Shown: positions 41,121 through 53,005, counted from the stretch's first letter. The stretch is 64,000 nucleotides of DNA from Arbacia lixula (GCA_963669155.1 OZ022586.1:19452307-19516306), one strand, 5' to 3'. The notes: generated from the sequence alone by a model not told the origin. A program made the numbers and translations.

Positions 41121-41860
41121 GTATGAACACAGCTCTCTAGTGTACTGTAATACTGTAATGTGAATACAAGGTGTGCATACAGTTGTCTGTGCATGCTTTT
41201 GGACATTATTTCTCTAATTATCCTTCTCTAGTATGAGCTTGTAGGGGACATACAGAGAAACTTGAGTGGGCTCACCCACTTTATAATGGTAGTTTGATCG
41301 TCAGACATGAATGCCGTTTGTATGAACACAGCTATCTGGTGTGTACACAGTAAGATTGTAATGTCAATACAATGTGTGCATACAGTTGTGTGTGCATGTT
41401 TCTGGAATTATGTCTCCCATTATCCTGGTATGAGTTTGTAGGGGTACACAGAAAAACTTGGGTGGGCTTACCCATGTTATCGTGGTAGTTTGATCGATGG
41501 ACATGAATACTATGTGTATGAACACAGCTCTCTAGTGTGTACACTGTAATACTGTAATGTCAATACAATGTGTGCATACAGTTGTGTGTGCATGTTTCTG
41601 GAATTATGTCTCCCATTATCCTGGTATGAGTTTGTAGGGGACATACAGAGAAACTTGAGTGGGCTTACCCATTTTATAATGGTAGTTTGATGGATAGACA
41701 TGAATACTATGTGTATGAACACAGCTATCTGGTGTGTACACAGTAAATTGTAATGTCAATATAATGTGTGCATACAGTTGTCTGCATGCTTCTAGAATTA
41801 TTTCTCTCATGAACTTGTAGGGGGTACAGGAAGATGCCAAAGTAGGCTTACCCATTTCAG
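41121..41860 (+). repeat. Tandem array, 196-199 bp unit, ~3.8 copies
   Basis: GTATGAACACAGCT begins units at 41121, 41320, 41516 and 41713, a very regular spacing of 199, 196 and 197. Each unit contains GTAATGTCAATACAATGTGT, CATACAGTTGT, CTGGAATTATGTCTCCCATT, TAGGGGACATACAGA and GGTAGTTTGAT. The middle copies are most alike and the outer ones are more worn, as expected from unequal crossing-over. Confidence 0.92.
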
Positions 41861-42553
41861 GATCTCGGGATACCAGGAAGAAATCATCTGGACAATGAAA
41901 AAATTGTTAAAATTAAATAAAATCTTATCTGCATGTCCTGCCATGATTTTAGTGTGTAATCATTACCACTGCTCCTGTATCTCTTACTTGCTAAATTATC
42001 ATGAATGTACGTAACTACAAACATTCCTGACCAATCACACTACCCAGTATGAACACAGCCATGATGTGCAAATACATGTAGGATACCGTAGGGCTCATTA
42101 TGACTATACTATATTCACGATCATGTTACCAAATGCAGGCAGCATACACCAGTGTGAACACAGCCACAATGTGAGAACCGGATACTCTCCAATGTGAACA
42201 CAGCCGCGATGTGAGAACAGGATACCCTCAGTGCTCATTAGCATGAAATGACCTTCCTGACCTAGTTTCCCACCCCAAGTGGAATCTTAAGAAATCCTAA
42301 TCGATCTTTAATTTCGACATCTCTACAATGAAGCCTTGAACTCTAGCCAATGTCAACATTGCCCTAAAGGCAAATAATATGTTCATGACCATATATGGTA
42401 AATTCACGTTGGCTTAATGATGGTGTCATTTGATGTGATACTGCAGGTATATATTTGCTAATGACCAGGAAATACATGAATGTAAATCAAGCGGTTACAA
42501 TGCACACGTGCACTGTATTCTCAAGAAAGGCTTTCCTGCCCAATATGTTATGA
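41861..42553. other. Spacer, nothing recognised
   Basis: The phrase GTGTGAACACAGCC (42152) or AATGTGAACACAGCC (42190) with GATGTGAGAACAGGATAC shows faint relation to the preceding array. No gene. Confidence 0.35.
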
Positions 42554-42772
42554 AGCCTGGCTTCCAGGCCTTTTGACATTTTTTTCCTTTAAACTTAAAA
42601 AAAAAAAAAAAGAGTCTACAGTAGTACTTACAGGACGAGTCACTCTTTTTCTTCTCCCCTTTTGGGTGAGCAGGAGAAGACACTGAGAATGATTAGTCTA
42701 CTGCAGCCAGACTCGTTTATTGAATATTTAATGTTTGGATTAAAAATGCCCAACAGCCTGGAAACCAGGCTA
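42554..42772 (+). mobile_element. Family A MITE, copy with long A run
   Basis: Ends AGCCTGGCTTCCAGGCCTTT and CAACAGCCTGGAAACCAGGC-TA are close to consensus. A 12-17 base A run interrupts the left arm before AGAGTCTACAGTAGTACT. Confidence 0.82.
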
Positions 42773-43309
42773 TGTTCTTGTTTCCTTCATTGAAACATTG
42801 CACATGTTAATTTCCAGTCTTTTGTGGATATTCACAAACAACATTTCTAATGCTGATTCAAAGTTTCACCAACAAATGTGTGATTTCAAACTTAATTAGT
42901 CCAAGTGAGCATTTTATAATGAAAGCAAGGGAAAACTAAGCAATGAACTGTTTCATGTATTTTACATTGAAATAGATGGATGGAATGCTGACTTAATGTA
43001 TAGTATTTTTGAGAATTATTCAGTGGTTGTGATTTATAGTATAAGGTAGTTATTGTCACAACATTAAGGCACAATGTACCCTGGGGAAATTTTCCTAATT
43101 TTCATCTAACTTTGTTTTTTCTCCTTTTCCTCCTACTCTTCACTCTTCTTGTTATCATTCTCTTCATTAAATTGCTATGCTATTGCTTTTATATTGATAT
43201 TATTATTGCTTTTTTGCTATTATTCTTTTTTTATTAGTAACATCACTATCCCAACGCTATTTTGACATTGTCATTATTCCAGCAGTACCATGTACAGTAC
43301 GTAGTACGT
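42773..43309. other. Spacer, nothing recognised
   Basis: AT-rich, T-rich at 43100-43250. No gene. Confidence 0.35.
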
Positions 43310-43550
43310 ACGCAACAGCTCAAAGGAATTGGCATAGGGAAAGGGATAGGGAAGAAAGGGAAGGAGCAACAGTTTTAAACCACGGTATATTTTGTCCAGT
43401 TCAGCATTAAACACAATACTTAAGCCTGAAAAGCATCATACATGTATTTCATGCTGAACTGGACAAAATATACCACAGTTTAAAACTGCTGCTCCTTCCC
43501 TTTCTTCCCTTTCCCTTTCCCTATGCCAATTCCTTTGAGCTGTAGTGTAT
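43310..43550. mobile_element. Family B hairpin MITE, copy 3
   Basis: Arms as in the copies at 6685 and 10142 (CAACAGCTCAAAGGAATTGG, GGTATATTTTGTCCAGTTCA). One arm carries a CATACATGTATTTC expansion near the centre. Confidence 0.85.
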
Positions 43551-43559
43551 AACAAATAT

Positions 43560-45070
43560 TGTGGCGATGATGCATGTGGAATAGGAGAGGACAGGGCCAT
43601 ATGCAGCTAGCTGCGGCTTCATTGGATTAAGGTCTTCGCTCCCTCTTCCCCAGTCTGTAATAAAGTGGATCAACTGCGTGGCTACTGTACCAAGCTTCAT
43701 ACCATTCAGTGTAGCAAATATATGCCCATTGTATCACAATACAACATGTATGTACAGTATGGACATGGAATTGCCTAGCCTGGCTATCTTGGACGTTTCT
43801 AATTCAAATGGAAAATAGAATCTAGCTTCATTGGATTAGGTCTGTCTCTCTCTACCCCAGTCTCTAATGAAATGGATCAAGTTCTTGGCTACTGTACCAA
43901 GCTCTATACCATACAGTGTAGCAAATACATTCCCATTATACCATAATACAAAATGTATGTAAAGTAGGGACATGGAATTGCCCAGCCTGACTATCTTGGG
44001 CGTTTCTAATTCAAATGGAAAATAGAGTCCAGTGCCCATAAGCTTATGCTTCATTGGATTAGGCCTCTCTTGCTTTTCCTGAGTCTCTAATGAAATGGAT
44101 AAACCCTACGCTACTGTACCAAGCTCCATAGCATTCATGTAGCAGATCATTTCCATTGTACCTCAATACATGTATGTACATTATGGACATGGAATCGCCT
44201 AGCTTTGCTTTCAGTCCATTTGATATTTCTAATCCAAACTGCAAACTAGAGTCTAGTACTCCTAGAGTCAAGACTAGTCACTTTATCATTCTCCTCTTTT
44301 GTATTCAGCCAGAGAAGAAATCAGGAATGATTAGTCTACTGCAGCCAGACCCCTTTGATGAATTGTTAGGATTGGAAATGCACAACAGCCTGGAGGCCAG
44401 GCTAGAAATCACCAAGATCCAATAGTATGAGGATAGAGAGAGAGATTGGTAACAAGAGACTTTGATTTAAAAGTGATACATCCCTTTTGCAGAAAATAAC
44501 TAAATTCTTACAAAAGAACAGAGCCATCCTCTGCATGCCGCAACCAAGCTGTAGAGATCGTTCTTCATTGGATTAGGGTCTTCCTTGCTCTTCCTCAGTC
44601 TCTAATAAAGTAGATAAACCCTCCGCTACTGTACCAAGCTCAGTAGCATAGTCAATACAGTACATTCGTTATACCACAAAACAGTGTGGACATGGAATTG
44701 CCTAGCCTAGCTACATGTAGTAAATTTATTTTGGACATTTTTAATTCAAAGGGAGAGTCCCATAAGCTTCTATTTCATTGGATTAGGCCTCTCTCTCACT
44801 CTTCCACGGTCTCTAGTAAAGTGAATAAACCTTGGCTACTGTACCAAGCTACAAAGCACAGTCAATACACCACATTTCCATTGAACCACCATATGTAACA
44901 TTGGGACATGGAATTGCCCATGCAGCCTGGCTTCCAGTATTTTGGACATTAATAATTTAAATTGAAAAAAGCGTCTAGTACCCATAAGCTCATGTTTCAT
45001 TGGATTAGGGTCCTCGCTTGCTCTTCCCACATCTATGATAAAATGGCTAAACCTTCTGCTATACTGCACC
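43560..45070 (+). repeat. Tandem array, ~207-217 bp unit, containing truncated family A sequence
   Basis: GGACATGGAATTGCC (or GAATCGCC) occurs at 43761, 43968, 44185, 44688 and 44904. Each unit runs into a family A left arm (GCCTAGCCTGGCTATCTTGG, ACGTTTCTAATTCAAATGG), then TTCATTGGATTAGG, CTTGCTCTTCC..AGTCTCTAAT and GCTACTGTACCAAGCT. The 503-bp gap between 44185 and 44688 is explained by a full-length family A copy at 44200-44405 in place of the truncated arm. The array therefore probably arose from an ancestral unit that already carried a family A element. Confidence 0.85.
44200..44405 (+). mobile_element. Family A MITE, full copy inside the tandem array
   Basis: TAGCTTTGCTTTCAGTCCAT starts it and CAACAGCCTGGAGGCCAGGC-TA ends it, with GAGTCTAGTACTC and ATTAGTCTACTGCAGCCAGA intact. 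It is the only full-length family A copy in this array; neighbouring units keep only its left arm. Confidence 0.85.
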
Positions 45071-47476
45071 TTGCAAATTCACACGGTGCATCTCTTTTGT
45101 ATAGCGTTATGCACATATGTATGTCCAAAGTTGTAGTTTTTACATGGATAGAGAGATCAGATACCAAACCCATCTCCTCTCTTACCAATGCCAGCTCACG
45201 CTCATCATTAAGTCTTTTATGTGTCCTCTTTATCATTTTGTGTGTCGAGATTTCGGGGCAGTCAGTCTATGTGGTGTATCACTTATGCATGTACATGTAT
45301 ACAACAAACAGATTCTTTAAAACATTGCGTGGACTACAAAAATAGCAGATTGAGCAAGTTTATGATGAAACTGAACAGCAGTGCATAATCAAATAAGGCA
45401 TGGAAACATACTACTTTTTAGTTTGCATCCCGGGTTCAGCTTCTTTTACAAATATGTATGACAAAAACAATAGTTTTACATACCATACTTCAATATTATG
45501 CAATAATGTTTCTGCCTGTTTTTGAGTTCACCACCCTCAAGTGATCCGCGAAAGTCACACAAAAATATAACACCTTACACAGACAGTACTCTGTAGCTTG
45601 CATCTTATGCACAACTTCTTTTTCAAATAAGCATCGTTTATGAATTTGCCTTATTGGCAATATCTTCTTCAGAGACTGTGCTCCTACACGTACATGAACA
45701 AATACCCTACTGGCCTCGCATGTACAATACATTTCAGGGTTCTTTGCACTTTCAGCACAGCTTCTGTAATCGCGCTGCCCACTTATGCCGGAGTATTTTT
45801 GGGTCCCCTCTTGCCCTCGAAGAATGGAAATGTATCCCTATTCATGCTTGGGGGCGGCATTTCAAATTGATGAGGTTATTAGTATGCATAGGGCATTGCC
45901 CCTGACTGTAGATGCTACGTGATGTTGAATACTTGTACTATGCACCACACGCAGGTGCAAGCACATTCATTTCATTTTATTTCATTTGTTCACATTTGTC
46001 AAATACTTTCAGAGAGAAAATATATTAAAATTGATGACACAAACTATAACTTGCAATGAGCATCCAAATACATTATACATGCATGTTTGGACCCTTGTAT
46101 AATCTACATTTAGTTGACAAACAGATCATTCATTTCATTTTTCACATTCATGAAATACTTTCAGAGAGAGATTATATTACACTTTATGACACAAATTATA
46201 ATCCCCACACTACCATTGCCACAAGAATGTCTAGTATGTGTATGTCAATGTAGTTTAAAAGCTTAGTACCGAGTTCCGACAGTATGAACTTTCTCAGTTC
46301 CTTAGGCAAGACACTGAGTTGTTGTGGGCATGTTAGTGCTTGTTCCTGAGAGCAAAATCTTTTTAAGTTAATGTAATAATCATAGTGTAATTTAATTGAA
46401 AACATCATTCTAAATTACTATATGGGTGTAAACAGGTTAATAGATCAATAACTGGCATCAAAGTCAACAAACTATTTCAGGAGATTGAACTGTACTGTTT
46501 ATAACTTTGAGAGATAACTATGTGAGATGAGAACAGGGTGAAAAAATATGAATTTATTGTAGGGGAAACTTTTCAAGCCTGGTTTTCATTTGCATGATAA
46601 TCTATGAGAAAACATAATGACAAAGGAATTAAATTTTCACAGGGGCTCTTTATAGCATTGCGAGGGGCCATGAGCCCCCATATAATATTTTCACCAAAGG
46701 AGTCTCTGTAACATGAAAAATACTGCAGAAGGAATAATCACTATTGCATATTGCTGGCACAGTAACCAATGGCCAAGTTTTACCTGAATACAGCATTACT
46801 CAGTGTAGGAGAAAAGCCAAGAGCTTGTTTTGAAAATAAAATCACAATTGCTGGTAGATGCGGGTCATATCTTCCTGGTTGGATTGAGTTACAATAGGCT
46901 GGACTTGATGCGGCAGATATAACTCATATCCACCATTAACAAGGTCACAACCAAAGGGTTACATTTGTACATCTCTCTGCATTGTCTTTATCAGCGTAAA
47001 GTCGCAAAATAAGTACTGGTATGCTATATTTTGAGCAACTTAGCTAGCTAGATCATAAAATAGCCAGCTGTGTGGGTCTTCATCAGCCTGATATATGGCA
47101 AAGAACTAATGGTAGCAAGTTAGGTTAGCTAGCCAGATCGCAAATTAGCTAGCTACTTATGTCGTCATCAGCTTGATCTGACAAAATTGCTAGCTACATG
47201 CACATGTATTTGGAGGGAAATCTTCCCGCAATTTATTTTGAGGACCGTCTGCATCAAGAAATCTGAGTTAGTAAAGACTTCAGGATTATTACCTGCATCA
47301 CAAAAATAACTATTTTGTTAATTTCAGGCTGATGCACATGCTCCTTTTTGGTAGAGTTAGTACTTGGTGCAGTCAGTCGAACCATTCTTTCTTCTTACAA
47401 GAAGACATGCTGGTAGCTGTAAACTAGAACCTATTACAAATTTAGTCACAAAGCAAATGCCCTGTGTTAGGGAAAC
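45071..47476. other. Non-coding stretch with one duplication and hAT-like scraps
   Basis: Two related segments, about 45966-46055 and 46128-46205, share CATTTCATTT, AAATACTTTCAGAGAGA and GATGACACAAA/TATGACACAAA..TATAA. Near 46640-46700 there are GGGGCTCTTTATAGCATTGC-type words of the hAT-like family. At 47035-47200 three AGCTAGCTAGATCA-like units recall 12.7-13.1 kb. No gene. Confidence 0.4.
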
Positions 47477-47660
47477 TGGGGCCTGTTTCACCAAGCTGTT
47501 CATAAGTTACGAACGACTTTATGAAAGACTGGTAACCCCTTCTTGAGCTAAATGCGATACCACACTTTGTTCATTGAGAATCTGATTTAGCACAAGAAGG
47601 GATCATTAGTCGTTCGTAAAGTCGTTCACAACTTACGAACAGCTTGGTGAAATACCCCCC
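47477..47660. mobile_element. Inverted-repeat MITE with GTTTCACCAAGCTGTT arms (184 bp)
   Basis: The left arm GGGGCCTGTTTCACCAAGCT-GTTCATAAGTTACGAACGAC pairs with the right arm GTCGTTCACAACTTACGAAC-AGCTTGGTGAAATACCCCCC. Inner CGTAAAGTCG and CGACTTTATG also pair. A diverged relative is at 31752. Confidence 0.8.
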
Positions 47661-47807
47661 AGGTACTCTATGTAGTACTAGTATGTACATGTAGTTATCT
47701 CTTTATCTTTCTCTTTAATTAAAAGATCAGCAAGTGGAAGGCTGTACGAGACATAACATTTCCTGGACTCCCAAGCCAGTCTCAGGCTAACCATACCTCT
47801 AAGGCCT
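47661..47807. other. Spacer
   Basis: Contains an AGCCAGTCTCAGGCTAACC phrase reminiscent of a family A terminus. Not assignable. Confidence 0.3.
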
Positions 47808-48240
47808 AATGAGCTATCATGCAGCGTTCTGTACTATGGACATGACAGTAATTAGTCACTGGAGACATCAGCATTCCATAGGAGGGGCCCAAGGCCACAG
47901 CACAAAAAGGCCCTTGCAATTTGACAAAAGGGCCCATGTAAGAAATAGGATAAAATGCAATTTATGCAAAACATATCAGTTTGCTCATATAATTACACCA
48001 GGTTTAAAAAGGAGCTCCCATAAGTTTTTTGGTAAATTTCTGTGTAGCTTAATGAGCTATCATGTAGCATTCTTTACTGTAGACATGACAGTAATTAACC
48101 TCTGAAGACATCAGTCAAAATAATCCACAGGATCCCAAGGTGATTCAGCCCATGCAATGCAAAAATGCCCCCAACAATTAAACAAAAGAGCCCCACATAG
48201 GGTATTAGACAAAACATATTTCAGGGCATTTGTACAAGAC
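47808..48240 (+). repeat. Two-copy direct repeat, 243-bp unit
   Basis: AATGAGCTATCATG occurs at 47808 and 48051, each followed by CA[G/T]C[G/A]TTCT, GACATGACAGTAATTA and GAAGACATCAG or GGAGACATCAG, then CCCAAGG. AAAAGGGCCCATGTAAG (47935) and AAAAGAGCCCCACATAGG (48184) resemble the hAT-like interior. Confidence 0.7.
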
Positions 48241-48640
48241 ACCCAGGCCCCGTCTTATAAAGTGTTGCAATTGTCATGAATCAATCGAACACATACACAT
48301 GATACATTATACAGGTTCAATTCCGTATTTTTCATGTAGTCATGAAATGGCCTCCACAAATAATTTCTTTCCCCTGGAGAGCATCATCAATTCATTTAAC
48401 CTCAGCCTCACTTCAAACCAAGTAGGTGACAAACACTGTGATTTAATTTAAGTACGATTCAATTGTATCGTTGTATGATTTCTATTCCTCTGATCCTGTT
48501 GCTAGTGCATTGATGACGTGCAAGCCACAAGAATAACATACGCAGTGGGGTGATTTGTCATTTGGTCCAATCCCAGTTGTGCATCCTACAATTTGTGGTA
48601 CTTGACCTACATGTAGGAAGAGTTTAAAGGGGTAGTAGTA
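48241..48640. other. Spacer, nothing recognised
   Basis: No supported feature. Confidence 0.3.
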
Positions 48641-49085
48641 GAAGTAGCAATGTTTGTCACTGGTATCATGGCACAACTGTCCCGTTGTCATCATTACATG
48701 TTTTGGGATTTTGCTAAATTGCAAAGATTTTATCATTTTGAGATGATTTTTTTCTGGCATCCTGAAATCAAAACAAGAATGGGACCCATGTTCATGGCAG
48801 CTTGACACCCTATCGAATACAGATCCTGTACTTCTTACCACTTCTACTGCTCACCTGTAATAAAAGCTTCATTGAGATTGAGAAAATGGCAATAGGTGCC
48901 AAGAAGATGGATGAATGGATGGTTTAATTTCATAGAATTTTCCCCATTTTGAGATGATTCTTTTCTAATATCCTGAAAATTAAACAAGAACGTGACCCAT
49001 GATTATGAGAGAATGCCACTTCATTGAACGTATCTCATTGTCTTTATTACCACTTCCCCTTTACCTTTAATCAAAGTTTCATTGA
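48630..49085. repeat. Dispersed repeat J, two tandem copies
   Basis: The series TTTTGAGATGATTTTTTTCT, GGCATCCTGAAATCAAAACA and AGAATGGGACCCATGTTCAT occurs at about 48735. It returns at about 48945 as TTTTGAGATGATTCTTTTCT, AATATCCTGAAAATTAAACA and AGAACGTGACCCATGATTAT. Spacing is about 215 bp. Confidence 0.65.
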
Positions 49086-49137
49086 GATGAGTGCAATGTG
49101 AGCTGCAAGGATGGATGGATGCAAGCATCTATATGCC

Positions 49138-49376
49138 TAGCCTGGTTACCAGACTTTGGGACATGGCTAATTCAAACTTGAAAATTAAAAAAAATGAAAA
49201 AATAAAAACTTTAATAAAGGAGTCTGGTAGCCACAAGACTAGTCACTCTTTCATTCTCCTCTTGTGTTCCTCCAAATCAGAAAAAGAATCAAGAAAGATT
49301 AGTTGACTGCAGTCGACCCATTTATTGAATATTAAAGTTTGGATTAAAAATGGCCAACAGCCTGAAGCCAGACTAG
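49138..49376 (+). mobile_element. Family A MITE, copy
   Basis: Left TAGCCTGGTTACCAGACTTT and right CAACAGCCTGAAGCCAGACTA are recognisable, with CACAAGACTAGTCACTC and GATTAGTTGACTGCAGTCGA in between and an A-rich expansion in the left arm. Confidence 0.75.
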
Positions 49377-49537
49377 TATAGGTTGGTTCCTAAATGCCAG
49401 CGCAGGTCGCTCCTAAACGCTAGCAATATTTCATGGTAGGTTAATAAGCCATCACGCAGCATGGCCGGCTGTGCTCCTGACACTGATTGCATCCTCTACA
49501 CATCACTCATATTTAGTCTTATCTTCTTCAGACCCTG
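49377..49537. other. Spacer
   Basis: A short doublet AGGTTGGTTCCTAAATGCCAGC / AGGTCGCTCCTAAACGCTAGC lies at about 49380-49424 with arms of about 20 bp. Nothing else. Confidence 0.35.
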
Positions 49538-49739
49538 CCATGGCAGAAGGTTGCAAGTTGCACTGATTGCTGATTATTGCATTCATATTTAGCCTTGTTA
49601 CAGTCATATTTCACTCTCCATAGTGTAACAGGCCACGGCAGAAGGTTGCAAGTTGCACTGATTTGCTGATTACATTCATATTTAGCATTGTTACAGTCAT
49701 ATTTCACTCTCCATACTGTAACAGGCCATGGCAGAAGGA
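49538..49739 (+). repeat. Tandem array, 94-bp unit, ~2.1 copies
   Basis: CCATGGCAGAAGG (or CCACGGCAGAAGG) occurs at 49538, 49632 and 49726, exactly 94 apart each time. Units share GTTGCAAGTTGCACTGATT, CATTCATATTTAGC and TTGTTACAGTCATATTTCAC, with more than 90 percent identity by eye. Confidence 0.9.
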
Positions 49740-49969
49740 CACAAGTCACAAATCTGACTTGTGCTGTTAATACATGATATGTCTGCTTGTGCATCAACCC
49801 TTCCAGTATTTTACATGTAGGTACCTAAAATGTGTCAAAAGTGACTGGGCTTTTCCTGGCTTGATATTTTCCATGGCCCATGATCAGCAGAGAGCAATAT
49901 GAGTGATGAATCATCTCACAAATCACAAATTTCAAATGAAATCAAAAAAATCCTAGCCTCTGCCCTCTC

Positions 49970-50340
49970 TTCAGATCTTCAGTAGATATTCTGCAGTAGA
50001 TATTTTCAAGAAAAACTCACGACCTCCCTTTTCTTTCCTTGTCACTCCTTCACTGCTTACTTCTGCTTCCTCTTAGCTTGAAATAAACTCATGATTTATG
50101 TGGTGTCTCAAATATAATATCTTTGTGATACCTAAATAAGTCTATTCCACAGATGCATCTTTATTTAAGTACTTTAAAGGTAGATTGTTACAGTTTGTTT
50201 CCTCGTGTATTCAGATCTTCAGTAGATATTCTAAAAAACAAAAACATCACTTTTCCCTTTCTGTCTTCACCTTTGACACCAATAATTACAGGTTCCGTGA
50301 TCTTTGCCAATACTTCTGCTTACCTTGAAGATGTAACATC
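49970..50340 (+). repeat. Two-copy direct repeat, ~241-bp spacing
   Basis: TTCAGATCTTCAGTAGATATTC occurs at 49973 and 50214. Downstream text (AAAAACTCACGACCTCCCTT versus AAAAACATCACTTTTCCCTT) is also related, so an older tandem duplication is likely. Confidence 0.55.
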
Positions 50341-50526
50341 GTTTTTTGATGGAAGACAACATTTCTGCTTATGTGAATTGTTCTGAATTGAGTGGGACAA
50401 TAGACCGTAGTTGTTATGCATGCATCTTTTATGCACCATCGTTCAAATAATACCTTACTAATGGTAAATCTAAAGCTTGCCTGAGACTTGTTCCACAAGC
50501 AACAAGACATAGATTCAGAGTGCTTT

Positions 50527-50548
50527 CCCCCCCCCCCCCCCCCCCCCC
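50527..50548. repeat. Homopolymer C run (22)
   Basis: Twenty-two consecutive C residues. The minus-strand Gly-rich frame here is its translation. Confidence 0.95.
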
Positions 50549-51137
50549 ATTGAAACTGAATCACGAGATACAGGTGAATGGAAAATTGCTTTACTTTACA
50601 GTTAGAGGGGAAGTTATGAGTACATTACGATAATGGCTTATTGAAGCAACATTGTCATACATTACATTACTTTAACCTTGCAGTATCGTACATCATTGCA
50701 GTCTGCTCATTGATTTTTTTTCCTGAATGACCTTCCTCCACTTTGTAGGAAGTAATTGATTGAAGTTACAATTAATTAAATACACAACATGATCATACAC
50801 CTATTTAGCTGCAACGGTGGGTAATATTAGAGTACTTTGAGGAATTCTTGGTGATGGGAGAGTGCTGTATAAAATGAAAAAAAAAACAGTATTTTGTACA
50901 CATTTCATAAGTTAAATCAGCTGTAGACAGTAGATGTATCACAAACATGTCTACAAGTCCATCTGTATAGTACATGTTGGTATGTATACATGATGTACAC
51001 CATGGAGTTGACATTTCCCTGTCTGAAATTCAAGCCTCATTTGAGCAGGTGTGGAGTGTTGTTTATCCAAGGTTGTTTTGGTTTCAGTTTTTCTCATGTG
51101 CAGCGGTGTGTGCAGGGCTATTGTTTGCGTGGCTGTG
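50549..51137. other. Spacer, nothing recognised
   Basis: No supported feature. Confidence 0.3.
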
Positions 51138-51393
51138 TAGCCTTGTTTCCAGGCTATTGGGCATTTTTTCCAATCCAAACTGTATTATTCAATAAACAGG
51201 TCTGGATGCTGTAGACTAATCATGCTTGATTCCACCTCATTCAAATGGCTGAAGAAAATAGGAGAATGAAAGAATGATTAGTATTGTCAACAGTACTGTA
51301 GACTCTATTTTGTTACGACTCAGCCATAAAGTTGGCAGATGGCATTATTTCAGTTTGGATTAGAAATGTCCAAAAGCCTTGAAGACAGTCTAG
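51138..51393 (-). mobile_element. Family A MITE, reverse copy
   Basis: It starts TAGCCTTGTTTCCAGGCTAT and ends AAAGCCTTGAAGACAGTCTA. Interior AACAGGTCTGGATGCTGTAG-ACTAATCATGC shows the reverse orientation. A short block around TTACGACTCAGCCATAAAGT is an insertion relative to other copies. Confidence 0.75.
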
Positions 51394-51529
51394 TGGCTCT
51401 GTGGCAGGTTGGGCAGTGTTTATACATGTAGGGGCTGATCACATTGATCTTTGCTTGGTGTGGGTGTGGTTTGAAGAGGAGACACTTATGAAAGACGGTT
51501 TGACAACAAGGAGGAAGATTATGAAGTAG

Positions 51530-51690
51530 AGAGAAGAGGAGGAGGATGAATTGTTGAGGGGGAGATGAGGAGGAGGAGGAGGAGGAGGGGGAGGCGGAGG
51601 AGGGAAAGACAAGAGAAGGATAGAGATGAGGATGCAGAAGTTTGAGAGGAAGGCAGAGGAGGAGGAGGAAGGAAAGAGAGGAGGCAGTTT
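51530..51690 (+). repeat. (GGA)n-rich purine tract
   Basis: GAGGA and GGAGGA units dominate, with the purest part at 51569-51602. Purines make up more than 85 percent of bases. The Ser/Pro-rich minus-strand frame is its translation. Confidence 0.9.
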
Positions 51691-51699
51691 ATATCTTAC

Positions 51700-52575
51700 A
51701 CAATATGAGGTCAATGATTAAGAAACAATGGATATAATTAATTAATGATTAACACATCAATATTATTTTGCCTCATGACTGATATTATATATTACCTACA
51801 TTGTATGTTGTATGACATTTGCATTTAGTTGTGTGTTGTGGGGATCTGGAGGAAGATGATTGAAATGCCCATTTCTAGTGTTACTAGTTCAATCTGCTCT
51901 CTTTTTTCCATTTCATTATAAGCCAATGATCCTTGAAATAATAGCTTTAAGGGATTTTCCTTTACATTAAGCCATTTTACAGTAAATACTAGACGATTAA
52001 CCCTGTAATTAAAGTCATTCACCTTGAGTGAAGGCTACATCTCTACCAACAACAAACAGAATCTATGAGCAATCATGCAAATGTAATGCTGTAAGAGGAA
52101 GTAATTGAAGGATTGGACTTATTTCCCTGTAAGTCTGCCAGTCCCATAGGTGGAACACTGTGTTGTAGTTGACAGGGAAATGTGGCTGTTTGGAGCTAAT
52201 AGGGTGAAAGATGGTGGATTCTTTTGGTAGGCCTATCAACACGTTGTGTGCCTCATGTGCCTTTTGTACAAATAGAGCAGTCGTTTTATTTGGAAAAGGA
52301 GGGGTGAATATAAAGTTATGTAAATACCATGGCATATAAAACAAAACATCCATTGTAACATTTAACAACCTCCCTTGAAAATTGAATTTTAGTGGGGCTC
52401 TATTGTCTTTTTACTAGAGTTCATGCCTTAACGTTTCAAATTGATTAAGGATGGGGGTAGAATTTAAAAAAAAAATCATACTTGTAGATCCTTACGCTGA
52501 CAATATGATTAAGATTATCCTAATCTAATTGACTTAATCAGATTAATATTGTACGTTGGGATATATCTTGGTAAG
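51700..52575. other. Spacer, nothing recognised
   Basis: AT-rich. A short palindromic region AATCTAATTGACTTAATCAGATT lies near 52521. No gene. Confidence 0.35.
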
Positions 52576-52579
52576 TGTG

Positions 52580-52750
52580 CAGGAAGGGGAGAGAGAAGGG
52601 GGAGGAGAGGCAGAGATACAGGTACAATATGTAGAAGGATGGGAGGGGAGGAAGAAAGAGACAGGAAGAGAGAGGGTGACTGAAGATGAGAGATAGAAGA
52701 GGAGGATGAGAAGGGAGGGAGGGGGATGGATAGAGAGAGAGAGAAAGAGA

Positions 52751-52806
<56 letters not shown>

Positions 52807-53005
52807 AGAACAAAGGGAGGGAAGAGGAGGCGAAGGAAAAGATAGAGGGGTAACCAATGTTGCTATAGAGAGAAAGAGAGGGGTAGGAAGAATCTCTCAG
52901 AGGAAGGAAGAGACAGAGAGAGTGGGGAGTAACTGAAGGTGATAGAGAGAAAGAGGGGGAAAGAAGGAGGGGGATAGAGAGGAGACAGAGAGGGGGAGAA
53001 GGAGA
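52580..53005 (+). repeat. GA-rich tract with (GA)n core
   Basis: The pure GA core is at about 52755-52805. Flanks are purine-rich up to 53005. Long Ser/Leu frames on the minus strand are repeat translations. Confidence 0.93.
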
